DNA of 23,745 nt from a virus: positions 1 through 23,745 of IMG/VR virus record IMGVR_UViG_3300009788_000302; one strand, given 5' to 3'. The position numbers were made by a program, and so were the translations under genes. Below the pieces are notes generated by a model that was given only the letters and a program-made list of their open reading frames with translations, was not told the DNA's origin and made no database searches. Positions 13,926-19,963 of this stretch are shown here, one piece after another (within the stretch, counting starts at the first letter, position 1; each line of letters begins with the position of its first letter).

Positions 13926-15277
13926 TCGTCGTTCTCCAGTTCTTCAAGCTGTTTCAAGACGTCCGCCCGCTCCATTGCTTGCGTTGCGTCGCGGTCGAAG
14001 ACCAGCATTCGAGGAAGGTCAGGCATGATATTACACCCAATGTTTCCCCGGTCGAACTTGTGAGCCGCGACATGGACATAGATCGACTCGTCTCCCCAAT
14101 CACCGCGACCGAGAGCGAAACAGCAAGCGACCTTCTTAGCTTTCCCAATGTCTTCGCCGACCTCATCACCAACGATGATCTTTAAGTCCGATGTGTTCCG
14201 CTTCGTCTGAGCAGCAGTCCATCCTAGTAACTGCTCCCGCGCCATGAAGCGACGAAGCGCCCGATAGATCTGATCGAAGTCCATTCGCCGTTGTTGGTTA
14301 TTTGCTTCCGGTTCGATCTCTTCATCGTAGTCGACAATAATCGCATCAACCTTGAACCCGAGTTCCTTCTCCATTTCATAGATCTGAATGATCTTAGAGA
14401 CTGTGATCCCGCCATCCGTTCCGTCGTAGATCTTGAGCTTTGATTTGATAAGTCTCCGGAACCTCGCAAAACGTCTCCGCAATTCATCCGGATCATCACC
14501 AACTTCTTTGACTGGAATCTCTGCAATGCCCGCGTCAAAGCGATCCTCCACGTCATCTCTTGGGTCTTCGAGCGTGATGTATAAAACGTTCAATCCCTGA
14601 AGAGTGTACGCCTTCGCGATCTGGATCAGGAAGAGACTCTTCCCGCGCTTGTAGGGAGCCATCACGAGACCGAGCTGACCTCTCGCAATGGAGCGAACCA
14701 TCTGATCAACGGGATCGATCATGATCGCCGGATAACGGGAGTCCTTCCGGAAGGCGCGGCGCATGATCCGATCTTCAAGCGTAGCGTAGTACTCCGCGAC
14801 TTCGACCCCTATCGAGTCCTCAATTGAAGAGACCCGCCGAACGATGGACGCGAAGACTTCGTTCGATAGTTCGTTCGCCGCATTCAGTTCAATGATTTCG
14901 TCGATTGCCTTCGTCCGCTCCGCTGTAACCCGCCACTCGATAAGCCGATCTGAAACAGCTTTCGCGTTCGGGTCGTCGTGGAGTAGGTTCCGAGCAAGAC
15001 CCGCGAGTTCCTTCGCCCGGTCCTTCCCGAATCGAGCAATCCGAACGTGTTCCTTCAGTTCGACGCCGATCAGTTTCCCGATAGGTTCACGGTACTTTTT
15101 GAAGTGGTCGAGTGCTTTTGTCGCGATGATCCATCGATCACGGGAACCGCTATTCGATGCCGGTTTGAAGTCTCCCGCCGCGAGAAGCGTCGAGTGTCTT
15201 CGGAGGAACGCCCGGTCGTTTATGATCAGCGACAGGAGAGAATCCTGATAACCAACGTCGTCGATCAGAGACGGCAT
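13922..15277 (-). CDS. DnaB/gp41-type replicative DNA helicase
   Basis: A 451-residue RecA-fold hexameric helicase. An N-terminal helical domain (1-150) resembles the DnaB primase-interacting domain. The ATPase carries Walker A A207-P-Y-K-R-G-K213-S214, where the first Gly is Ala. It also has ITLE237-DP, the expected catalytic Glu position; Walker B AIIVD317-YDEE; and AAQTKR (355-360), matching the QxxR DNA- and nucleotide-sensing motif. It should unwind DNA at the fork together with the primase encoded next, whose start its stop overlaps. GGAG lies eight bases before the ATG. The stretch 15278-15302 to the next gene is only a short gap. Confidence 0.92.
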   Translation of the reverse strand: MPSLIDDVGYQDSLLSLIINDRAFLRRHSTLLAAGDFKPASNSGSRDRWIIATKALDHFKKYREPIGKLIGVELKEHVRIARFGKDRAKELAGLARNLLHDDPNAKAVSDRLIEWRVTAERTKAIDEIIELNAANELSNEVFASIVRRVSSIEDSIGVEVAEYYATLEDRIMRRAFRKDSRYPAIMIDPVDQMVRSIARGQLGLVMAPYKRGKSLFLIQIAKAYTLQGLNVLYITLEDPRDDVEDRFDAGIAEIPVKEVGDDPDELRRRFARFRRLIKSKLKIYDGTDGGITVSKIIQIYEMEKELGFKVDAIIVDYDEEIEPEANNQQRRMDFDQIYRALRRFMAREQLLGWTAAQTKRNTSDLKIIVGDEVGEDIGKAKKVACCFALGRGDWGDESIYVHVAAHKFDRGNIGCNIMPDLPRMLVFDRDATQAMERADVLKQLEELENDE

Positions 15278-15302
15278 AAGACCGACTCCGCGAGTGTTGC
15301 CG

Positions 15303-15827
15303 TCAAGTCCAAGGTGAGTTGCGGTAGCGTCGTAACAGACGCCGATCCGCTTCGTGGGAGGCTTTCTCGCGATGTACGGTTAGGGCTTCTAGGTATCTTT
15401 CCGGAAACTCTTCCGGGTGCTCTGGGAGTTGAACGCTGAAGGTTGCGGAATTTATCGCCTGCTGTTTTCGAAGTCGCCATGATTTGATTTGCTCACCATT
15501 GGGAAATTTTTTCTGAACCTGACTGTCAAGGTACTTCATTGCCGACGTTCCTGTCAAGACCTTTATCGAAACACCTAATCGATCTGAACTCGCGCCCTTG
15601 CCGCGTCGGTACTTCCCAAGCAAGATACCGAGTAGCTCAGACAGCGGGAGCCGATGTTTCAAAATAGCACCCCTCAAGTTTAACAAACGGACAAGGGTCT
15701 CCGGTTTTGTATCAAGGATCACATCGATGCCCATTTTGGAAAGCGCCCGCTCAACACGACGGACGAACTGCATCGCTTGAAGTTCGGTTGCCGATAGTCG
15801 CTTTCGAAATGCTTCCCGTTTGTCCAT
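15303..15827 (-). CDS. Unknown 174-aa basic protein upstream of the replicative helicase
   Basis: No family recognised. The protein is basic, with helical segments at 1-40 (MDKREAFRKRLSATELQAMQ and after) and 40-75 (PLSELLGILLGKYRRGKG), and a charged C-terminus with FPERYLEAL. There are no cysteines, membrane segments or nucleotide motifs. Position suggests a helicase loader (T4 gp59 analogue) or an origin-binding protein: it is the first gene after a terminator and a repeat-rich non-coding region, and directly precedes the DnaB-like helicase. That is positional inference only. The ATG at 15827 has a weak ribosome binding site, with AAAGG about 15 bases away. Confidence 0.7.
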   Translation of the reverse strand: MDKREAFRKRLSATELQAMQFVRRVERALSKMGIDVILDTKPETLVRLLNLRGAILKHRLPLSELLGILLGKYRRGKGASSDRLGVSIKVLTGTSAMKYLDSQVQKKFPNGEQIKSWRLRKQQAINSATFSVQLPEHPEEFPERYLEALTVHREKASHEADRRLLRRYRNSPWT

Positions 15828-16014
15828 GTATTGAAGATACGCCTTTCTCCGATCCTTCCGGAATCACCGCGAAGCGAAAGGGTCTCGCGCACGCGAGAAC
15901 CCGAACTAGCTATTGTCTAAACGAAGTGAGCCTGAGCGAAGCGAAGGTAGACATTAGCTAGTTCGAACCTGTATTACCTTATCCTCTATTCCTTTGTTCT
16001 TCAAAGAAAGACTC
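15828..16014. other. Non-coding region with long hairpin and iteron-like repeats; candidate origin or control region
   Basis: This 187-base stretch is the longest non-coding gap inside the replication block. It holds an 18-bp inverted repeat with one mismatch (15902-15919 and 15948-15965) around a 28-base loop. A 7-bp palindromic hairpin of TCTCGCG/CGCGAGA type lies at 15883-15898. Two near-identical direct repeats read GCGAAGCGAA(A)GG (15869-15881 and 15936-15947), with a weaker third at about 15921. A TTCCGGAA copy is at 15856-15863. No convincing promoter was found. The setting, between a terminator and the unknown gene before the helicase, suits a replication origin or a structured leader. 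Confidence 0.45.
15902..15965. repeat. 18-bp inverted repeat (17/18) forming a long hairpin
   Basis: Arm 15902-15919 (CGAACTAGCTATTGTCTA) pairs with 15948-15965, with a single mismatch. The loop is 28 bases and contains GCGAAGCGAAGG, which recurs at 15869. No T-tract follows on either strand, so a simple terminator is unlikely. Confidence 0.85.
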
Positions 16015-16037
16015 GGGAATCCCCGTAGGGGATTCCC
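16009..16037 (-). terminator. Intrinsic terminator downstream of the uvsW-like gene
   Basis: A perfect 10-bp stem (16015-16024 with 16028-16037) and a three-base loop, read on the minus strand, is followed by a T-rich GAGTCTTTCTTTG. It lies 18 bases past the helicase gene stop at 16055. It separates the helicase transcript from the rest of the replication block. Confidence 0.75.
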
Positions 16038-16054
16038 TCCCAGAAAGAAAGTTC

Positions 16055-17542
16055 CTACTTTGTCGATATCAGCCCCTTCAGACGGGTCTCAGCAAGATCA
16101 AAGAGATAGCCAGCATTGTTCCTCCAGAGCTGAGGATCGACGGTCACCTTCAATTCTCTGAGCGCCCTACGACGTGAGAGCGTCGCATCCCTGAAGGGAT
16201 TACAACCACGGGTTGGAGCCTTGTCGCCAATGTCGAAGTAGATCAATCCAGTCTTTCCGGAAACTATCCGAGCGCCGCGCCCATACTTCTGTTTGACGTC
16301 GTTCCCATCACGCCCGCCCGCTGCTTCAATGATCACATCGAGCGACTTGATATCGACTCCCTTCCGAAAGACTCGATTGCAAACGAGAAGCGGAACCTTC
16401 CCCGCGTCGAAATCTTTCCGCGCCCGGTTGCGAACCTTCGCCGGAACCGCGCCATAGATCGCCTGAGGATTCAGGTCCGCTAGTTCATCCATAATCAGTT
16501 CGATATGTGCTATCCGGTCAACAAGGATCGCTGTCCGCTTGCCGCGTCTGAACGCCTCCCGAGCGAGAGCAAAGATCGCTTCGTTTCTTTCCGGAGACAT
16601 CACAAGATATTCTCCATAGAGCACCGTGTACGGAAGCTCTTCGAGTTCACCTTCCTCGAAGTTTATGTGACGCATGACGTCAACCGCGACAACCGTTCCC
16701 GGAGAGAGCTTCTCCTCTCTGACGCCCTTCTCGTACGGGTAGTTGTAGACGACCGGACCGGAGAGCGCTAGAGCCGGGAACAGCGCGTAATCTTTCTGGA
16801 GTTCGAGCGTCGCCGTAAGACCAAAGACGCCTCTTGGTTGAAGTAGTTTCAACGTCGCGCGGGTCCGTTCGTTTAGCTGAAGGTGCAATTCATCGAGGAA
16901 CATTGCTGAACAGTTGTTCCCAAGATCTTTCATGATCTTCGACTGTCGATACTTGTGAAGAGTTTGAATCGTCGCAACCGTGATCCGTTTCGGATCAAAC
17001 TCCTGATCACCGATGACGCCGATCTCTTCCTGAAGAGCTGACTCGAATGCTTCCTTCGTCTGGTACAAGAGCGTCAACTCATCAACTACAAAGATTCCGG
17101 AACCTTCCATGATCGCGAAGTAAATAGCCGCGATCATTGTCTTCCCAGAGCCGGTCGCATTGAGAATTATCCCGCCGATGTTTGAACGCTTCATCATTCG
17201 TTCAACCGCAAGACTTTGGTGCTCCCAGATCTCGATAGATTTGTTTGGTAGCTGGAAGCCTTCCAGTGAGTCGACCTTGAACTGTACGTGACGTCGAAGG
17301 TCTCTCAATCGGAAGTGAAGCTTTCGCTCCCGCTCGATTTGTTTGTAACGGTGCAAGAACAATCCGGAAGGAACGAGAGACCCCTTCATCAGACGAATGT
17401 AGCCGTCCCACCCGCGACGTCGTTTCATCTGCCAGTAATAGTCTTTCGGACGAAAAATGAACTCGTCCGAGAGGTCATCTGGGAACGGATAAACGAGCCG
17501 CGTGAAACGGTTTCCGACCTCTCCTTTGACCACAGTCCTCAT
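16055..17542 (-). CDS. UvsW-like superfamily 2 DNA helicase
   Basis: I place the start at ATG 17542 (495 aa); upstream in-frame codons run through the divergent promoter region and look non-coding. SF2 motifs: A129-T-G-S-G-K134-T (I); motif II D217-E-L-H in place of DEAH; FGLTATLE (about 240-247, III); RTAILVDR; VLLVCNRVFRKGVDI (V); and QKYGRGARI (VI, Q-x2-GR-x2-R). An N-terminal domain of about 100 residues precedes the helicase core, as in T4 UvsW, which unwinds R-loops and branch-migrates recombination intermediates. No ribosome binding site precedes this ATG. It is the first gene of the leftward replication block and is closed off by its own terminator. Confidence 0.9.
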   Translation of the reverse strand: MRTVVKGEVGNRFTRLVYPFPDDLSDEFIFRPKDYYWQMKRRRGWDGYIRLMKGSLVPSGLFLHRYKQIERERKLHFRLRDLRRHVQFKVDSLEGFQLPNKSIEIWEHQSLAVERMMKRSNIGGIILNATGSGKTMIAAIYFAIMEGSGIFVVDELTLLYQTKEAFESALQEEIGVIGDQEFDPKRITVATIQTLHKYRQSKIMKDLGNNCSAMFLDELHLQLNERTRATLKLLQPRGVFGLTATLELQKDYALFPALALSGPVVYNYPYEKGVREEKLSPGTVVAVDVMRHINFEEGELEELPYTVLYGEYLVMSPERNEAIFALAREAFRRGKRTAILVDRIAHIELIMDELADLNPQAIYGAVPAKVRNRARKDFDAGKVPLLVCNRVFRKGVDIKSLDVIIEAAGGRDGNDVKQKYGRGARIVSGKTGLIYFDIGDKAPTRGCNPFRDATLSRRRALRELKVTVDPQLWRNNAGYLFDLAETRLKGLISTK

Positions 17543-17552
17543 GCTATTCAGT

Positions 17553-17590
17553 CTAGCATAGTTTCCCGTATACAAGCTAGGATAGTTTCC
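17553..17590 (-). promoter_or_regulatory. Paired 14-base direct repeat upstream of the uvsW-like gene
   Basis: Two copies of GGAAACTATSCTAG (minus strand; 17553-17566 and 17577-17590) differ at one base and start 24 bases apart. The inner copy ends 10 bases before the helicase ATG. They contain TATGCT and TATCCT, which could be -10 boxes, but I see no matching TTGACA at proper spacing. They may be sites for an activator or for a phage-specific sigma factor. Confidence 0.45.
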
Positions 17591-17602
17591 AGAAGATTCC
17601 TC

Positions 17603-17632
17603 TTGACATCTTTCCGGAACCTGTGCTCCAAT
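17603..17632 (+). promoter_or_regulatory. Promoter-like box with TTCCGGAA in the spacer, upstream of the 80-aa gene
   Basis: TTGACA at 17603-17608 is followed by a spacer carrying TTCCGGAA (17612-17619) and a weak -10 (TCCAAT, 18-base spacing). It would give a leader of about 40 bases before the ribosome binding site at 17669. The -35 is perfect and the -10 is poor, so confidence is moderate. Confidence 0.45.
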
Positions 17633-17680
17633 GGAGTCCGTGGCAATCAACCGCGTATATCTAAACCTGGAGGTCGCACT

Positions 17681-17923
17681 ATGGCAAGATGTCAACCATG
17701 TGAACCGATCATGACTGGACTACAGTTTCTGTATGCTTGCCGGAAAGCAGTGAAGGATGAGACCGCGTTAGTGGTTGACAGTGACATCCTTACGTTGGGC
17801 TTCGCGAAATTGGTTTTAGCGCTGTACGAAGGAATGCCTGAACTTGACCGAAAGGAATTCTTCGCCCAAGACGCCACGATGATCATTGCCGCGATTCGTC
17901 TATCACTCTCAGGTTACGCATGA
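17681..17923 (+). CDS. Unknown 80-aa protein, first plus-strand gene
   Basis: ATG 17681 with a strong GGAGG seven bases upstream fixes the start; the longer upstream open frame is antisense to the helicase gene. The product begins MARCQPCEP, with a CxxC that lacks a second pair. The rest is a helical acidic protein (SDILTLGFAKLVLALYEG, EFFAQDATMIIAAIRLSL) with moderately hydrophobic helices but no clear membrane segment. No family recognised. It lies divergent to the leftward replication block and is followed by a short AT-rich inverted repeat (17928-17955) that may end its transcript. Confidence 0.8.
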   Translation: MARCQPCEPIMTGLQFLYACRKAVKDETALVVDSDILTLGFAKLVLALYEGMPELDRKEFFAQDATMIIAAIRLSLSGYA

Positions 17924-17958
17924 GCCTAAATCTTTTTAAACTTTTTGGAAGATTTCTC

Positions 17959-17987
17959 TTGACAAAACCTTCCGGAAGGTTTAAGCT
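17959..17987 (+). promoter_or_regulatory. Leaderless-type promoter with an 18-bp palindrome between -35 and -10
   Basis: TTGACA (17959-17964), a 17-base spacer, and TAAGCT (17982-17987). The spacer is almost exactly a perfect 18-bp palindrome, AAACCTTCCGGAAGGTTT (17965-17982). The ATG of the next gene begins six bases after the -10, which is where transcription should start, and there is no ribosome binding site. A protein bound to the palindrome would block RNA polymerase, so this is a strong operator candidate. Confidence 0.7.
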
Positions 17988-17993
17988 TTAATC

Positions 17994-18278
17994 ATGACAG
18001 ACGCAAGAATCACCGCCTCTCTCGCAAAGCTGAATGATAGTCCTCTGCATCTCGGATACACTCTTCCGAAGCTTGCCGCCGCCTTCAACCGCGTGACCGT
18101 CTCGACCTCGTGGAAAGAGGTTATCAATAAGCAGTTTCCTACCGTCCTGACTCGTGCAGAGAAGAGCGCAATCGCCGCCTCTGTCGGCTTCTACACTGGC
18201 GAGAATCCTGTCATCACTGACAACTACTTTGGGACAAGAGTTGCCGGTCGAGGTTATTACAAGGTCATAGGAGCTTAG
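17994..18278 (+). CDS. Unknown 94-aa protein from a leaderless-type promoter
   Basis: The start ATG 17994 sits six bases after the -10 box, so the mRNA would start at or next to the AUG. The protein is small, soluble and mildly basic (SLAKLND, LPKLAAAFNRVTVSTSWKEV, LTRAEKSAIAASVGFYTGENPV, ending GRGYYKVIGA). There are no motifs I recognise. It shares its promoter type, and the AATCATG start context, with the gene at 18495, but the two proteins are not alike. Such small early genes often encode host-takeover factors; that is inference. Confidence 0.8.
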   Translation: MTDARITASLAKLNDSPLHLGYTLPKLAAAFNRVTVSTSWKEVINKQFPTVLTRAEKSAIAASVGFYTGENPVITDNYFGTRVAGRGYYKVIGA

Positions 18279-18459
18279 ATCTCCTGACGTCCGACCGGAA
18301 GCGGACGATAAAGAATCCTTCCGGAGAAAGCGAGGACGCTATACGACGCTAACGATTTGTCACACAATTGAATAGGGGATTTGCCTTGTAAGCGGTCCCC
18401 ACTCATGACAGGGATCGGAACTTTCGGGAGAGGGTTCCGGTCCCGATCTATTTTAGGAG
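18279..18459. other. Gap with remnant duplicated 3' gene end
   Basis: No intact gene is seen. From 18424 the sequence matches 18740 onward (49 of 54 bases through the -35 and palindrome). The matching part of the later copy is the end of the 90-aa gene plus the next promoter. Here the reading frame gives FRERVPVP, like RERIPVSL at the end of that gene, but its upstream frame closes at about 18389. It looks like a leftover of a tandem duplication of gene-plus-promoter cassettes. Confidence 0.5.
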
Positions 18460-18488
18460 TTGACAAAAGCTTCCGGAAGGTTTATTCT
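18460..18488 (+). promoter_or_regulatory. Leaderless-type promoter, second copy, with TTCCGGAA in spacer
   Basis: TTGACA (18460-18465), a 17-base spacer with AAAGCTTCCGGAAGGTTT (one mismatched pair from a perfect palindrome), and TATTCT (18483-18488). The ATG at 18495 is six bases after the -10, the same geometry as the promoter at 17959. No ribosome binding site is present. Confidence 0.75.
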
Positions 18489-18494
18489 TGAATC

Positions 18495-18767
18495 ATGCTA
18501 GACGCTGACAGAGTTCAAACGAACAAAGAAGCAAAAGCCGAAGCGAGGAAAGTTCAGAAGCAGTTTCCGGGATCTCTCCTGAAAACTGGTAAGTGGGCAA
18601 TCTATGTTTACTTTGAAAAGACGGAAGCCGAAGTAAAGGCAACAGCGGACGGAGTTTCTCGCTGGAACGTCAAAGCATCTTGGGATCGCTGGACCTTCAC
18701 AAAGAAAGAAAAAGCAGCGGGAAAAGTTCCCGGATGGTATCGGGAGAGGATTCCAGTCTCGCTCTAG
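18495..18767 (+). CDS. Unknown 90-aa basic protein from a leaderless-type promoter
   Basis: ATG 18495 follows the -10 by six bases, so translation probably starts at the 5' end of the mRNA. The product is lysine-rich, with an N-terminal helix (NKEAKAEARKVQKQFPGSL). Strands around KWAIYVYFEKTEAEVKATADGVSRW and SWDRWTFTKKEKA suggest a compact alpha/beta fold rich in Trp. No cysteines or membrane segment. No family recognised. Its last codons lie inside a 54-base repeat shared with 18424-18477, so it is one cassette of a duplicated promoter-gene series. Confidence 0.8.
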   Translation: MLDADRVQTNKEAKAEARKVQKQFPGSLLKTGKWAIYVYFEKTEAEVKATADGVSRWNVKASWDRWTFTKKEKAAGKVPGWYRERIPVSL

Positions 18768-18775
18768 TTTAGGAG

Positions 18776-18804
18776 TTGACAAAAGCTTCCGGATGTATTA
18801 CTAT
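18776..18804 (+). promoter_or_regulatory. Third promoter of the same family
   Basis: TTGACA (18776-18781), a 17-base spacer with AAAGCTTCCGGAT (the palindrome broken on its right side), and TACTAT (18799-18804). The expected start is about 18811. No start codon sits at the +1, unlike the two preceding promoters, so it drives either an RNA or the 45-aa frame at 18832. Confidence 0.7.
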
Positions 18805-18810
18805 GAAGTT

Positions 18811-18942
18811 GTCGCCGGGATCGCCTAACCCGTGATCACCGCGCGGCAACTCAAAAGTGTTTGTAACCTCCAGAAGGACCCGGTTTGTCGCTGGGTCCTT
18901 CGTCGTTTCCGGAACAATAAGACCCGCTTCCAGAAGCGTTTT
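18811..18942 (+). ncRNA. Candidate structured small RNA ending in tandem hairpins
   Basis: From the predicted start, GUUGUCGC (18809-18816) can pair with GCGGCAAC (18843-18850) with one G-U. An 8-bp perfect hairpin of AAGGACCC with GGGTCCTT follows (18874-18881/18893-18900). Then comes a short hairpin with TTTT (18925-18942) typical of a terminator. A small 45-aa frame overlaps the same interval, so this is an alternative interpretation, not an established RNA gene. Confidence 0.35.
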
Positions 18943-18969
18943 CCCCTCAAAGAGTTAATCGAGTACTAG
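18832..18969 (+). CDS. Possible small basic protein (45 aa, GTG start)
   Basis: A frame from GTG 18832 to TAG 18967-18969 encodes a compositionally plausible Arg/Lys-rich peptide (QLKSVCNLQKDPVCRWVLRR then KTRFQKRFPLKELIEY). It begins about 20 bases after the predicted transcription start. There is no good ribosome binding site, and the frame runs through two hairpins that would otherwise read as a terminator pair. The codons look gene-like and contain one TTCCGGAA in frame as FRN. Coding and non-coding readings are about equally likely. Confidence 0.35.
   Translation: MITARQLKSVCNLQKDPVCRWVLRRFRNNKTRFQKRFPLKELIEY
18925..18942 (+). terminator. Short hairpin with T-tract ending the plus-strand cluster
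   Basis: CGCTTC (18925-18930) pairs with GAAGCG (18933-18938), immediately followed by TTTTCCCC. The stem is short and the loop tight, so strength is uncertain. It fits the end of the plus-strand transcripts before the convergent gap. Confidence 0.5.
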
Positions 18970-19289
18970 TACAATCCTAGACAAGACTAGACCTTAGAAG
19001 GAATCTTTCCGGAATTCGAAGGTAAGACTAGGGAGGTAAGAGGGTCGTTCGTTTCCCGCGTCCGACCCTCTAAGGTTCGGAAAAGATGTTCCGGATCATG
19101 GCGGACCCGGTCATCTCTAGGCGAGTATCAATTGATCCAATGCTAGCAGATCTTCCGGAGATTGTCCAGAGGAATAGGACTAGCACGAGAAGAAGCTCTC
19201 TGACGCTGTCAAACGCTTCGAATGCCCCGAACTATGTTGAGACCCTCAGGAGCGCGTCAGAGAGCCCCAGTTCCGCAAGGATACGTCTT
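18970..19289. other. Convergent gap between plus-strand small genes and the leftward lysis genes
   Basis: No gene I can support. It contains CTAG-rich short repeats near 18965-19035, a TTCCGGAA copy (19007-19014), and a 9-bp hairpin at 19039-19071 with no T-tract. A plus-strand frame from ATG 19086 continues antisense into the holin-like gene and looks spurious. A minus-strand frame with a hydrophobic stretch has no usable start. The region could hold a decayed gene. Confidence 0.5.
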
Positions 19290-19625
19290 CTACTTCAGGT
19301 CTGGATATTGGATCTTCTTCGGTTGATTGCTGATCAGCATTTTGAAAGCGGAGTGTTGCATCACATACTGACCGCCCGCGTTGAACAAAAAACCGACGAT
19401 GTTCGCTACAGTCAAGCCGGTAATCGTCAGAACGCCGCCATCAAACGTGTAGAGGATGCCCGCTGTTGACAACGCCGCGACCAAAGCAGAGAAGCCACGA
19501 AGAAGACCCGGATGCTCAGCCGTGAACAAGCTCAGCCCTTTCGCGGGAGAGTTCTTCAAGAACTGAATTACATAGGATGCAAGGATCGCAATGATTACAT
19601 TGTCTCCGGAAAGTTGTTCAGTCAT
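19290..19625 (-). CDS. Holin-like membrane protein (111 aa)
   Basis: A small protein with three likely membrane segments: about 9-24 (NVIIAILASYVIQFL), 41-62 (LLRGFSALVAALSTAGILYTF) and 66-90 (LTITGLTVANIVGFLFNAGGQYV). It ends in a short charged tail (SNQPKKIQYPDLK). GAGG lies ten bases before the ATG. Size and topology fit phage holins, which permeabilise the inner membrane at lysis. The XhlA-like gene directly upstream supports a lysis role. No endolysin is in this window. The alternative is another small phage membrane protein. Confidence 0.6.
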   Translation of the reverse strand: MTEQLSGDNVIIAILASYVIQFLKNSPAKGLSLFTAEHPGLLRGFSALVAALSTAGILYTFDGGVLTITGLTVANIVGFLFNAGGQYVMQHSAFKMLISNQPKKIQYPDLK

Positions 19626-19654
19626 TGTATGGGAACCTCGAAAAGAGTTTCATG

Positions 19655-19963
19655 TTACTTACCTAGTTGTGCAATGATCAGCGCGACGATGCCAGTCCCG
19701 AGCGCCGCAAGGAATCCAGACGCCGCGCCTATGATGCTCGACCGCATCTCCAGACTAGCGACTCGTTCCCGTAGCAGGGAGTTTGATTCCGTCAGCGTCG
19801 AAAGGGTTTCTTCATGGTCCGCATACTTCGCGAGTTCGACTGCAAGAGTCTGAACTTTCAGCGCCATCGATTCCAGTACATCGCTATGACGACGGAGTTC
19901 ATTCAAGACGAGACGCTCGTATTTGTTCCAATCATTTTCGGGAGTTTGCTCTTCTTCTCTCAC
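19655..19963 (-). CDS. XhlA-like coiled-coil protein with C-terminal membrane anchor
   Basis: The open frame extends upstream into the tail gene, but the gene probably starts at GTG 19963 (102 aa), just past that gene's stop at 19981, with AAAGG upstream though very close. An internal ATG at about 19865 is the other option. The protein has an acidic N-terminus, a long coiled coil (ALKVQTLAVELAKYADHEETLSTLTESNSLLRERVASLE) and a C-terminal membrane helix (SSIIGAASGFLAALGTGIVALIIAQL) ending GK. This is the architecture of the XhlA hemolysin/holin-associated family, which acts with a holin in lysis. It could also be a spanin-like or other tail-anchored protein. Confidence 0.6.
   Translation of the reverse strand: MREEEQTPENDWNKYERLVLNELRRHSDVLESMALKVQTLAVELAKYADHEETLSTLTESNSLLRERVASLEMRSSIIGAASGFLAALGTGIVALIIAQLGK

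Noticed and set aside
16055-17695. Longer UvsW-like start at 17695
   Set aside because: The added residues run through the divergent promoter region and repeats, with an unnatural composition.
18803-18835. 10-codon ATG frame at the third promoter
   Set aside because: Its ATG overlaps the -10 box, so the predicted transcript would not contain it.
19039-19071. 9-bp hairpin in the convergent gap as a terminator
   Set aside because: No T-tract on either strand and a 15-base loop; could be a terminator only of an unusual type.
19090-19250. Minus-strand frame with a hydrophobic stretch (VRELLLVLVLFLW) downstream of the holin-like gene
   Set aside because: It follows an in-frame stop and lacks a start codon before the hydrophobic segment. 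It could be a decayed gene but is not supportable as a CDS.
19086-19469. Plus-strand 127-aa frame starting in the convergent gap
   Set aside because: The second half is antisense to the holin-like gene; composition is irregular and the ribosome binding site is weak.
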